The notes under the pieces were generated by a model that saw only the letters and a program-made list of their open reading frames with translations, did not search any database and had not been told where the DNA came from. A stretch of DNA of 64,000 nt. Origin: Tillandsia leiboldiana (Eukaryota > Streptophyta > Magnoliopsida > Poales > Bromeliaceae). The stretch lies in contig CM055063.1 of assembly GCA_029204045.2 (NCBI GenBank), positions 42,503,562 to 42,567,561 of the forward strand. The letters run 5' to 3'. Below, in pieces: positions 24,079 through 35,700 of this stretch (position 1 is its first letter; each line of letters begins with the position of its first letter). The position numbers and the translations under genes were made by a program.

Positions 24079-25053
24079 TGTGACGCCCCATTTCCCAAGG
24101 GGTCACCCATCCTAGAACTACTCTAGCTCTAGCACGCTTAACTCTCATGTTCCTCTTGGATCTTGCTACCATCCAAAATGCTATAGCCGGGTTAGAGATT
24201 TAGTCCTATTATATCATTTATATAGAGGACTAATCCAAATTCCGGGGGTGTTACATTCTTCCCCCCTTTAAGCCCTGACGTCCACGTCAGGCTCAAGCAC
24301 ATTCACAAGCACCAGGCGATGTGAGACTCGTCTCGCTAGCCTTAGCCGACCTTGTGAGGAGCTGCACTCCACTCACAACGGTCATTAGCCGGGGAGCCTC
24401 ACTCTACCCGCTATATAACCCTGGCTCAGCCGAGACTCATCTCACATTTCCGGCTGGTGAATGGCTCTGATACCAACTGTGACGCCCCACTTCCCAGGGG
24501 GTCACCCATCCTAGAACTACTCTAGCTCTAGCACGCTTAACTCTCATGTTCCTCTTGGATCTTGCTACCATCCAAAATGCTATAGCCGGGTTAGAGATTT
24601 AGTCCTATTATATCATTTATATAGAGGACTAATCCAAATTCCGGGGGTGTCACATTCTTCCCCCCTTTAAGCCCTGACGTCCACGTCAGGCTCAAGCACA
24701 CTCACAAGCACCAGGCGATGTGAGACTCGTCTCGCTAGCCTTAGCCTACCTTGTGAGGAGCTGCACTCCACTCACAACGGTCATTAGCCGGGGAGCCTCG
24801 CTCTACCCGCTATATAACCCTGGCTCAGCCGAGACTCATCTCACATTTCCGGCTGGTGAATGGCTCTGATACCAACTGTGACGCCCCACTTCCCAGGGGG
24901 TCACCCATCCTAAAACTACTCTAGCTCTAGCACGCTTAACTCTCATGTTCCTCTTGGATCTTGCTACCATCCAAAATGCTATAGCCGGGTTAGAGATTTA
25001 GTCCTATTATATCATTTATATAGAGGACTAATCCAAATTCCGGGGGTGTTACA
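24079..25053 (-). mobile_element. Cassandra TRIM retrotransposon with three LTRs
   Basis: LTRs of 177 bp at 24079-24255, 24478-24654 and 24877-25053 alternate with 222-bp internals at 24256-24477 and 24655-24876. The flanking target duplication is TGCAC (24074-24078 and 25054-25058). In minus-strand sense the LTR starts TGTAACACCCCCGG and carries the 5S-rRNA-like block diagnostic of Cassandra. Each internal starts with a primer site (24465-24475, 24864-24874), 2 nt from the LTR, and ends in a polypurine tract of six or more Gs. There is no coding capacity, as is normal for this family. Confidence 0.93.
24099..24150 (-). other. 5S-rRNA-like segment in the Cassandra LTR
   Basis: On the minus strand, GAGTTAAGCGTGCTAGAGC followed by GTAGTTCTAGGATGGGTGACC matches the internal-promoter and 3' part of plant 5S rRNA (GTTAAGCGTGCT.., GGATGGGTGACC). 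Cassandra LTRs are known for this. Copies lie at the same place in the other two LTRs. It is not a complete 5S gene. Confidence 0.9.
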
Positions 25054-25280
25054 TGCACGGCTAGGCAAATCCAATCATCAATCAGAGATCAATCAACATC
25101 TAAACTAAACACTGACTAATCAATAGGAATAATCCAAATAATCATGTTATGTCACGCCCCGGGGGTTTGTTTTAGCGGAAACGATTCACAAAAGTCAAGC
25201 ATTTGACGTATAATTTTTTTTTTTTTTTTTTTGATAAAGGAGAACCCCTCTTCCCCGGCGCGTGCCCAGACCCGCCACAC

Positions 25281-25321
25281 ATACAGGGCCACTCTGTAAA
25301 CGGACAGAGCCTCCCCTGTAT
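25281..25321 (-). other. Conserved LTR-end hairpin, B
   Basis: Outer stem ATACAGGG/CCCTGTAT (25281-25288 with 25314-25321) and inner stem CTCTGT/ACAGAG (25292-25297 with 25304-25309), loop AAACGG. Neither stem resembles A or C1 in sequence, but the architecture and the flanking GTGTGGCGGG-TCTG are shared. The second LTR carries it about 4.79 kb further on. Confidence 0.75.
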
Positions 25322-26310
25322 ATGCCCGGCGTGGAGTTCAGCACATATTTCAAACATACACATCCATTCAATCACAACAATTATTCATATACCACCAGCA
25401 TTTTAATTCACTTAAAAACGTATGGCCGATCAATTTGGAAAGGATAAATCCACAGTTTTAAAAGAGCGCCTACCCGGCGCTTATGTTTTGAAAGCGAGTT
25501 TCGAAATTAGCATAAATCCACAAGGTTTTGAAAACGGTGCCCACCCGACACCCCAGTTTTGAAATCCTTCTCGCAATCCATAAATCCACAGGGTTTTGAA
25601 ACCAGTGCCCACATGACACTTAGATTTTAAAAATGGTTTTCGCAATCTTTTCTTCGGCTTTTGCCATTTTCATTTTCAAATGGCCAACAAAATAAAAGGA
25701 AGAGTAGCGTATAAGAGGATAACTAAATGCCACCCGTACCGACATCCATGCCGACCCCACGAGGGTATCGAGAACCTCTCACATAACTACAATGTAAATG
25801 AAATGCAAGAAAGAAAGAAGAAATACAGTCCAGGGTCCCCAGCGACCCAGCTGCTCCTGTCCCGTCTTCACCACCGCCTACATCTCCCCCCGTCCCAACC
25901 CTATCACGAAGTGGGAAGTCAGTGACGTAAAAATAGTAGAGCAGGAGAATATAATAAAACAAACCGTGAAGACAACCGGAGCAACCACCCTCTCAAGGTG
26001 GAGAGGTAACCTGTACACCTGTATCCTGTAATACCTGGCCACGTCGGACAGCTAAACCGACGGCCCATACCGTACCTGCAGAAACCCGACCACGTCGGAC
26101 AACTAAACCGACGGGTCGCACCGCTCGCACCTCGGCGCCTCAAACCCCACAACTAATAAGGGGCCCCACTACGTCACCTCGTGGGTAAAACCCGACCACG
26201 TCGGACAACTAAACCGACGGGTCGCATCGCTTGCACCTCGGCGCCTCAAACCCCACAACTAATAAGGGGCCCCACTACGTCACCTCGTGGGTATACACGG
26301 GCATAGACCA

Positions 26311-26324
26311 CTTTTCCGGAAAAG
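26311..26324. promoter_or_regulatory. CTTTTCCGGAAAAG palindrome, LTR B
   Basis: A perfect 14-bp palindrome, repeated at 31103-31116 in the other LTR. Compared with A and C1, both half-sites differ at the mirror-image position (A/T swapped), so symmetry is kept. Confidence 0.6.
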
Positions 26325-26334
26325 CGCACCCTTT

Positions 26335-26350
26335 GCGGTGGCCAAACCGC
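26335..26350 (-). other. GCGGT/ACCGC hairpin with TTGGCC loop, LTR B
   Basis: A 5-bp stem and 6-nt loop next to the CCGG palindrome, identical in stem and loop to that of LTR D at 41547-41562. Confidence 0.55.
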
Positions 26351-26537
26351 GGGTGCGCGTGCTGCAGCCTGAATGAAGGCCGATCCCGAACTCCCGCTAG
26401 ACTACCGGGAGGCTGGTGCTAAACTGCTGGGCCCTAGGTGGTCGGCCGGCGACCCAAGACGACGGCGATGGCCGGAGAAGAGGCTCGGCCACGACATGGG
26501 TGCAATCTCCGAGAGAAGAAACCCCACGTTCAACCTC

Positions 26538-26553
26538 CCATGCAAGTGCATGG
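26538..26553. promoter_or_regulatory. CCATGCA palindrome, LTR B
   Basis: CCATGCAAGTGCATGG; repeated at 31330-31345 in the right LTR. Same motif as in C1 and C2. Confidence 0.4.
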
Positions 26554-28815
26554 GGAGTTTCCTACGGACCAAGGGACCCTACCCAGGTTGCTTTCCCACT
26601 TGACGGAGCTCCGGCGATCGCCGGAGATCAAGTTCTTCAGAATTTGTGTTTTCCGGCCACCTCTAATGGTGGATTCCGGCCGGCGAGGTCTGGGCCGGCG
26701 CAAGATGGACCAAGGTAGTCCTCTCGGTCCCCTGTTGCCTGCTGGATAGTTTCCCGACGGCATGGGGCTGCGGCGGCGCCGTACCGCGAGGAACGGCCGC
26801 GGTTCAACATTGGCCCGTTCTAGGGCATCCCCGATCTCCGTGGATTCTTCACCGATCAACTCCATATTTTAATGGTAGCTTGCAGTCACCAAAAGGAAGA
26901 GAATGAACGGTTTTGATCTTGGTTTTATCGGTTGCATGAAGTCTGGGATCATCCTCGGCCGCAACACGATAATCCGGCAATAGTTTGCTCCCGCCGGCGG
27001 CCGGTGCGGGGAGGCTCCGGGGAGCACGGCAGAGAGGAAGGGGTTCCGTTGGAACAGCGGCTGGGGGAAAGGCTATGGGTTTAGGGTTTCTGGGGAAACC
27101 CTAGCCGAGGGTACCTATATATATAGGTATATGTAAATTTCGTTTACACCCCTCAACCTTTGAATCCTAGAAGCTAAGTCCCTCACAGTAGATTTAGTTT
27201 CACACTTAGGTCCCTAACTAGGGAGTGGCACGTAGAACGAGGCAAGAACTAGGGTTTATCGCGCAATTTGTTGTATTTTTCACTGTTTTCACGCTTTTTG
27301 AGACAACCGGACTGTCAAACTGAAAATCTGACACCACCACGACGTCCGGCTCGACGAAACCTATCAGGTGGCGATTTTGGTTCGCTAAAATTCTGCTCCA
27401 CAATTTTTAAATTCCATCTTATACTGTACCGAAACACAGTTATCACGCGTTTCGAGGCTCTAGGACCGTCAAACAGAAATTCCGTCAGTGCCATTGTGTC
27501 CAGAACGACGAAACCGTTCGAAATGACTACCTGGATCACTATATTCGTATTCCGAACAGTGAATTAGGCAACGTTGTATTCGTCGGGGTCTCGAAAACCA
27601 GGGTTACTGTTCATCTACAGTAACTCACTTAAGTGCCACTGCGCGCAGAGAACACTGTTACATTGGTCGCGAGATTCGTCCACTTCTTAGTTGAATTCTG
27701 GAAGATCCGACCGTCAGATCGAAAAGTGCTGAATATGAATCTCGCTCAGTTCGACGAGACGATCGCTACGGTCAACTCGGATTTCCAAGATCATGTCCGG
27801 ATTGGAAAATAGCCTTTTTGTCTCGTAAATCGTGCAACTCGCACACTGGCAATTGAGTAAATAAATCAACATAGGTCTTTTGAACCCGAAATCGACTACG
27901 ATTCTGCTTTTAATCTATTTATTAAAAATAAAATATTTCGAGTTTCTACATCACTTACAACTTAAAAGAAGTTTCGTCCTCGAAACTTACAACTTAAAAA
28001 AAAGTTTCATTCCCGGAGCCTACAGCCTGAAGTCATACTTTATGAAATGCTCAAAAAGTTTATTCGAGGGCTACAAGTTAGTCGCAAGGTATCGACAACT
28101 CTAAGGCTACTAATTTAGACCCAATCTGATACTCCCCATTACAGGGCAGAGTATTTCCTCAGTTCTTTCGACAGTCCTTTGCCTGCAGCCAACGTGCTTA
28201 CCAAAAGAACAGCGAAATACCGTAGAACTGTCGCCAACAACTAGTTGGGGATGCAACTCCTATCAGAAGGTATATCACATACCTCCCAACACAATCCCAG
28301 CGCTAAAAACAGAACCTTTATCAAGGATTACTACCACCTCGTGGTCACAACCATCACCATGACTAACACATAGGCGAGTCCACGTCGATCCACAAAATCT
28401 GTGCAAAAGGTGGGGTCGATTTGCATCCGTCCCAAAACAGGGTTACCATCGGGCCCATAGGCCATTGAATTATGACACGGGGACACTGAAGGGTCAACAA
28501 CTTGTTCAACCTCTAAGCAAATTGTAAGGCCAGTGCAATAATAGCAGTCATCTACTGCTGTGCCATCAGCTGGACGATTACGACAAGAACAGTGATTTAA
28601 CCTTTAACCACTGTAACTGATCCGAGCACTCTGGCTCCATTGAAACATCAAGCTCACAGCCGAAACCATGACCGCGGCTAACCCTGCACTAACAACGATC
28701 CCAAAAACCAGAGTGCGTACGACTAATAACCGAAACAACGAGACTCAACTGTGTGAAACACACCTGCGCTCTCTCGTGAACACAAGTCATCCTAGGGTTC
28801 GTTCCTAACCAAATA

Positions 28816-28957
28816 CCCAGGTATCGGATCGGAAAGGCGGAAATTTGTGCATCGGAAACTGTGCAATTCACGCACCGGTATGCAAATCGCTAAGGTTAGA
28901 TCTGCTTCCTCGCCCGCGAGCACACTAGAATTTCTCGAGTGCTACCTCACTCACACC
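28816..28957 (-). repeat. Stray LTR-start fragment inside element B
   Basis: In element sense the sequence just after the extra polypurine-like block reads TAGCACTCGAGAAATTC, like the TGTAGAAACTCGAAATATC start of LTRs here. Further in, AATTGCACAGT and GCCTTTC match LTR C2 near 12342-12377. It marks a junction between two elements. Confidence 0.6.
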
Positions 28958-29917
28958 TTAAAAGAAGTTTCATCCCCGAAACTTAAATACGCCAGGAATC
29001 CAATACATGGGAAAAGTGGCCAAACATGTCCGACTTGCGCTTCCCATTGGCCTTGCGCCCCTCGTGATCTGTACTGCTTCACAATCACAAACTCGCAACC
29101 CAAAACCTCAAGACTATGCCTTGGTCATGGGGAGCTGGCGACAAAACCCAAGAAGCACGGTCCTACTTCCGTCTTGGCACCCAAGGGGGTGCGACACTCT
29201 GATTAACCCCTACCGCTCGGTCCCAATCCATTGCCCTTCCAAGCACCATACACTGAGCCGAGCTGCATACCCCCAGGCCAACGATCACATTCCCAACTAG
29301 GAGTATCTAAGCTCTAGGTCCGCTCAACAAAAGGAAGAATCAAGCCCAAACGAACAAGATTTGCTAGTCCCAGTGGTCTCTTTTCTCAACCCCAGGGGGA
29401 ATCCCAAGACCCCCACAACAACACTACTACACGAGCCCAAACAACACGACTACACAAACGCGACAACCGAGCTAAACCGAGAAGCAAAACTTAACCCGTA
29501 CTCACACACCCCACAAGTCAGTTCTAGACTCCGCTAGTATAGCACTTAACCAACTATCGAGAAAACGGGACATATACTTTTCCCCCCGCTCCCCCGATCA
29601 CTCGCGTTCTACGCTTCTATGCCTTATTCAATTCATTCATTCGTAGCTAAGTGTGGTATCTCCGTGGATGTCGGACACTGACTCTGCGTCCCCGGCCGAT
29701 GATCTAGTACGGGCCATGTCTGTCACACATCACAAGAGTCAACTTTAGACTACCCTACAAACAACAACCATAAAGTGAGAGAAAGGACTCAACATTTCCC
29801 CCCCCCCCCCTCGGTCACTCACGTTCTACAGTCCTATGCCCTACCCATTTCATTCATGTGTAGGCAAGTGAGGTGTTCCCGCGGATGTCGGCACTAACTG
29901 TTGTGATTGAAAGAACT

Positions 29918-29928
29918 CTCTGATACCA
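29918..29928 (-). other. Primer-binding site, initiator Met tRNA (element B)
   Basis: Minus-strand TGGTATCAGAG, 7 nt from the LTR edge at 29936. Confidence 0.9.
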
Positions 29929-29935
29929 TTTAATC

Positions 29936-32740
29936 TGTCACGCCCCGGGGGTTTGTTTTAGCGGAAACGATTCACAAAAGTCAAGCATTTGACGTATAAT
30001 TTTTTTTTTTTTTTTTTTTTTTTTGATAAAAGAGAACCCCTCTTCCCCGGCGCGTGCCCAGACCCGCCACACATACAGGGCCACTCTGTAAACGGACAGA
30101 GCCTCCCCTGTATATGCCCGGCGTGGAGTTCAGCACATATTTCAAACATACACATCCATTCAATCACAACAATTATTCATATACCACCAGCATTCTAATT
30201 CACTTAAAAACGTATGGCCGATCAATTTGGAAAGGATAAATCCACAGTTTTAAAAGAGCGCCTACCCGGCGCTTATGTTTTGAAAGCGAGTTTCGAAATT
30301 AGCATAAATCCACAAGGTTTTGAAAACGGTGCCCACCCGACACCCCAGTTTTGAAATCCTTCTCGCAATCCATAAATCCACAGGGTTTTGAAACCAGTGC
30401 CCACATGACACTTAGATTTTAAAAATGGTTTTCGCAATCTTTTCTTCGGCTTTTGCCATTTTCATTTTCAAATGGCCAACAAAATAAAAGGAAGAGTAGC
30501 GTATAAGAGGATAACTAAATGCCACCCGTACCGACATCCATGCCGACCCCACGAGGGTATCGAGAACCTCTCACATAACTACAATGTAAATGAAATGCAA
30601 GAAAGAAAGAAGAAATACAGTCCAGGGTCCCCAGCGACCCAGCTGCTCCTGTCCCGTCTTCACCACCGCCTACATCTCCCCCCGTCCCAACCCTGTCACG
30701 AAGTGGGAAGTCAGTGACGTAAAAATAGTAGAGCAGGAGAATATAATAAAACAAACCGTGAAGACAACCGGAGCAACCACCCTCTCAAGGTGGAGAGGTA
30801 ACCTGTACACCTGTATCCTGTAATACCCGGCCACGTCGGACAGCTAAACCGACGGCCCATACCGTACCTGCAGAAACCCGACCAGTCGGACAACTAAACC
30901 GACGGGTCGCACCGCTCGCACCTCGGCGCCTCAAACCCCACAAAAAATAAGGGGCCCCACTACGTCACCTCGTGGGTAAAACCCGACCACGTCGGACAAC
31001 TAAACCGACGGGTCGCATCGCTCGCACCTCGGCGCCTCAAACCCCACAACTAATAAGGGGCCCCACTACGTCACCTCGTGGGTATACGCGGGTCATAGAC
31101 CACTTTTCCGGAAAAGCGCACCCTTTGCGGTGGCCAAACCGCGGGTGCGCGTGCTGCAGCCTGAATGAAGGCCGATCCCGAACTCCCGCTAGACTACCGG
31201 GAGGCTGGTGCTGAACTGCTGGGCCCTGGGTGGTCGGCCGGCGACCCAAGACGACGGCGATGGCCGGAGAAGAGGCTCGGCCACGACATGGGTGCAATCT
31301 CCGAGAGAAGAAACCCCACGTTCAACCTCCCATGCAAGTGCATGGGGAGTTTCCTACTGACCAAGGGACCCTACCCAGGTTGCTTTCCCACTTGACGGAG
31401 CTCCGGCGATCGCCGGAGATCAAGTTCTTCAGAATTTGTGTTTTCCGGCCACCTCTAATGGTGGATTCCGGCCGGCGAGGTCTGGGCCGGCGCAAGATGG
31501 ACCAAGGTAGTCCTCTCGGTCCACTGGTGCCTGCTGGGTAGTTTCCCGGCGGCATGGGGCTGCGGCGGCGCCGTACCGCGAGGAACGGCCGCGGTTCAAC
31601 ATTGGCCCGTTCTAGGGCATCCCCGATCTCCGTGGATTCTTCACCGATCAACTCCATATTTTAATGGTAGCTTGCAGTCACCAAAAGGAAGAGAATGAAC
31701 GGTTTTGATCTTGGTTTTATCGGTTGCATGAAGTCTGGGATCATCCTCGGCCGCAACACGATAATCCGGCAATAGTTTGCTCCCGCCGGCGGCCGGTGCG
31801 GGGAGGCTCCGGGGAGCACGGCAGAGAGGAAGGGGTTCCGTTGGAACAGCGGCTGGGGGAAAGGCTATGGGTTTAGGGTTTCTGGGGAAACCCTAGCCGA
31901 GGGTACCTATATATATAGGTATATGTAAATTTCGTTTACACCCCTCAACCTTTGAATCCTAGAAGCTAAGTCCCTCACAGTAGACTTAGTTTCAAACTTA
32001 GGTCCCTAACTAGGGAGTGGCACGTAGCACGAGGCAAGAACTAGGGTTTATCGCGCAATTTGTTGTATTTTTCACTGTTTTCACGCTTTTCGAGACAACC
32101 GGACTGTCAAACTGAAAATCTGACACCACCACGACGTCCGGCTCGACGAAACCTATCAGGTGGCGATTTTGGTTCGCTAAAATTTTGCTCCACAATTTTT
32201 AAATTCCATCTTATACTATACCGAAACACTGTTATCACGCGTTTCGAGGCTCTAGGACCGTCAAACAGAAATTCCGTCAGTGCCATTGTGTCCAGAACGA
32301 CGAAACCGTTCGAAATGACTACCTGGATCACTATATTCGGATTCCGAACAGTGAATTAGTCAACGGTGTATTCGTCGGGGTCTCGAAAACCAGGGTTACT
32401 GTTCATCTACAGTAACTCACTTAAGTGCACTGCGCGCAGAGAACACTGTTACATCGGTCGCGAGATTCGTCCACTTCTTAGTTGAATTCTGGAAGATCCG
32501 ACCGTCAGATCGAAAAGTGCTGAATATGAATCTCGCTCAGTTCGACGAGACGATCGCTACGGTCAACTCGGATTTCCAAGATCATGTCCGGATTGGAAAA
32601 TAGCCTTTTGTCTCGTAAATCGTGCAACTCACACACTGGCAATTGACTAAATAAATCAACATAGGTCTTTTGAACCCGAAATCGACTACGATTCTGCTTT
32701 TAATCTATTTATTAAAAATAAAATATTTCGAGTTTCTACA
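29936..32740 (-). repeat. LTR B, right copy (5' LTR in element sense)
   Basis: 2805 bp, collinear with 25150-27950. The poly-T run near its start is longer (about 24 versus 18), and there are scattered substitutions, for example near 30892. Confidence 0.92.
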
Positions 32741-35700
32741 TGCTAACATCAATCTGAAGTATCTAAATAAACTGGAAGCTGAAATAACATAAACGAAAGT
32801 CAACTACAGAAAATTGGGGATCTCAATCATCGATCTATGTCATCAGGGGGACGGCTCTATCGTGACAGGCTCACTGGATCGTCCCGACATCTCACCACCC
32901 GACAGACCTACAATAGTCACCCGAGGGTGTGAGACACACCGGAGTGTATCCCAGTGGGCACGACGAGCCGAGAAGTAGCTAATCGTACCTACTGGGTACT
33001 AAAATCTGCGGATAGTAAGAATCATAGGGTAAAGCTGAACAATAAAGCAGATCTACTGATAATCACTAGAATCCACAGATAAGCTAACTAGGCAGGTAAT
33101 CAATTATAAGGAACTGCAGATAAGTAATACTGAAAATCAGGGTATCACAATGATAATCGATCATAATAACTGTAGATCATACATGCTGGAAATCAGGATA
33201 ATGTCTATCAGGAACGTGCATAAAGAACTGCAAGCGATCAAAGTATATCTACAGATAATAATGCTGGAAATCAACATAACTGAACAACAATGGTACGAAG
33301 TAGGCATCATGCATCAAAGACAGAACCCAAGTACCCAATCAATGCCAGTATTGGTCGCGAGAACCTCAGGCACATACCACCTGTCTGGCACCTAGCTGGC
33401 TGACATAACCCCGCACCCACGGGTGCCTATCCGGGGGCTCACGGGTCTCTCAAGACCACTTTACCGGTAAAGAACACTGTGACGGTGGCCAAACCGTCCG
33501 TGTATGTGACGTACAGCGTGCGTGGTAGTCATCATGCTATGCTCAAGCTCGCGGTCTAATGACCGGGTAGTCGGCAATAAGCCAAGATCCCAACAGGGAA
33601 ATCATCTATCGTGTCGATCAGAATCTATCATGCATATCGGAACATCAAGTAGTATCTATCAATCATGCATATCGGAATATCTAATAGTATCCAACAATCA
33701 GGATCAATCAATCATGCATATCGGAATATCAACAATAAATCGGCTGACAGGAATCAACAAGTTCCATCAAATCATGCAGATCTATATACTGAAAAAGCTG
33801 ATGAACAGATATGTATATGGTATGTCTCATGAAGATCAAGGTCTATCAGAAATATAAAAACTGATAAACAGGTACATAAGATATGTCTCACGTAGATCAA
33901 GATCTATCAGGACTAATCATAGGGCATGTCAATACAATCATCAAGGCTAATCTATATAAAATCAGCAGGTATATATGATGAGTCTAAAAGAATCAATGTC
34001 TATCAGGAGATCATGTGATATATATGCAGTCATCATAGGTCGTATCGGTATAATTCGCAGGCTGGTCAAAAAAACAGGTGTCCGACTGGACTAAAGCAAC
34101 CAGAGGGCCGAATAGATCAAGCCCGGACCGAAGATAACCCACCTGGATGTAGGCAGATCCTCGAACTCTCGCACTACTACCGGGAGGCTGGTGCTGAACA
34201 ACTGGGCCCTGAATAAGAGCTAAAATCAGTAATAGACTCACACATACCCATCCCGACGACACAACAGTAACGCAACGCTTATACGGAATAATATCGTCGA
34301 TTTACAGAACGAAATCCAATTCCCGATCAACGAGAGCCCACGGGACTCTAACAAAACGTCCAGTTAGTGTAAAAACACTGGTTAAACGTAGCCATCGTGT
34401 CCAATAACCATCTTGATCCATAATCCATTTTTAAATTGCATAATAACTCTAATATTAGCTTGTTTCGACTCGTTCTTGCAATCCGGGAATCCGAAATCGA
34501 CGCCGTAAGTTTCAGCGCGTTCGTTTCGTCAAGACGAAGCCCGTGCTCACCAGATTGGGCTGGCACGGGGCCCAAGGGCAAAGTTGGCCCATAATTACAG
34601 TGTATAAAGGCTTAACATTGCAACAATTGTTTATCAGTTGGTTATTTTCCACTTTTAATGTGAGCATCATGCTCAGGGGTCCTCAAAAGTGTAGAGGCTC
34701 ACCTCTCTGCCTTAGCAAAACCACCAAACACAAGTAAAGTACTAACATGATCAACCAAGGCTCGACTTTGGACATTTAATACATTTGGAATTTCTGGGCA
34801 GCAACCAGGACAAGCATCACTTAGAGAACATCATAAAAACTTGAGGGCTCACCTGCGGGAGGTAGCCGTCCTGCTGGATTAACCTCTGGAGCAAGCTGAT
34901 CCCACCCTTTTGCTTGGTGGAGCTCGAGTTGGCCGAGGATTCTTCCCACTCGGTCAAGCTTCAAATAAAGGAGAGCATCACCTTCCTGGGACTTCCAGAG
35001 GTGGAATAAGCCTCAGCCCAATTAAGCTTGGTAGTCCCCAAAGCTCTCCAACCCGAGAAGAAGAGAAAGCTTGCACCAAAGGGCCATTAATGGCAACTTT
35101 TAAATAATTCAGCATGGCTTGCATGCAACAGGTCTAGAGGCAATCTTAAGGTGCTAGGATGCTTACCAGAGCTGGCCGGCACCGGAGGAAGCGACGGCGG
35201 CGGCGGGCGGCCAAGTTCAAGAACCCGATTAATAGGGTTTGCTCCCCCGCACTTGATACTGCACCAGAGCCTCCCAAATTTCTTGGAGGTCTTCCTGGGG
35301 GCTAGCAGAACCTTTGAGTCACTTTGGATCCAATGCCGGAGCTCCGGAGAACCGCGCATGCAATTTCCGGCCAAAACTAGGGTTCCGGCGGCCCTAACTT
35401 CTCCCGACGGCAACCGGAGGTCGAGGGGCTGCGGCACTACACCTGGAGCACCCTCAGGATGTCAGTAACCTGATGCTAGGGTCCCCGGGGCGAAATAAAA
35501 ACAAAACTTCTATCTACTAACCTCGCCGGAAAGATGGAAGGAGGAGAGGAAGGCCGCGGCGGCGCACGGTGGAGCTGGGTTCCGGCTCCACTCGGGCTTG
35601 GACGCGGCCACCCAGAGGATCACTTCGGTTGAAGCTTGAGCCCTCAGAATCTCCCAGATGTCACTCCAACTCCACAATCCGAGATGCCTACAACTTGCAT

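Larger units (their letters stand above)
25150..27950 (-). repeat. LTR B, left copy (3' LTR in element sense)
   Basis: 2801 bp. It carries poly-T near its start, the end hairpin (25281-25321), the CCGG palindrome (26311-26324), the TTGGCC-loop hairpin (26335-26350), the CCATGCA palindrome (26538-26553) and a TATA-rich block (27114-27131) about 830 bp from the LTR 5' end. The 5'-most ~700 bp (27200-27900) is homologous to the same part of LTRs A and E. Confidence 0.92.
27951..29935 (-). mobile_element. Element B internal region (1985 bp), chimeric and noncoding
   Basis: Positions 27951 to about 28815 are homologous to nearly all of element A's internal region except its primer site. From about 28816 to 28957 there is an LTR-like fragment, then a second pre-LTR inverted repeat (AAGTTTCATCCCCGAAACTT, about 28966-28985), then unrelated internal sequence to the primer site at 29918-29928. 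A C-tract lies near 29798-29810. No sense-strand ORF above about 60 codons resembles a retroelement protein. Confidence 0.8.
25150..32740 (-). mobile_element. Element B: nonautonomous LTR retrotransposon with chimeric interior
   Basis: LTRs at 25150-27950 (2801 bp) and 29936-32740 (2805 bp) flank a 1985-bp interior. Inserted in LTR A3 with flanks TGTTA (25145-25149) and TGCTA (32741-32745), a 5-bp duplication with one substitution; A1 has TGCTA here. Minus-strand termini are TGTAGAAACTCG and GGGGCGTGACA. The LTRs are nearly identical, so insertion is recent. No gag or pol was found. Confidence 0.92.

Noticed and set aside
24099..24150. 5S rRNA gene
   Set aside because: Only the internal-promoter and 3' part is present, inside a 177-bp LTR with retrotransposon ends. 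It is the known Cassandra segment.
13765..25053. Assembly artefact as the cause of the A and Cassandra multimers
   Set aside because: The copies carry private differences (a ~20-bp deletion in A2, point changes in each Cassandra unit) and clean target duplications. The possibility is unlikely but cannot be excluded without reads.
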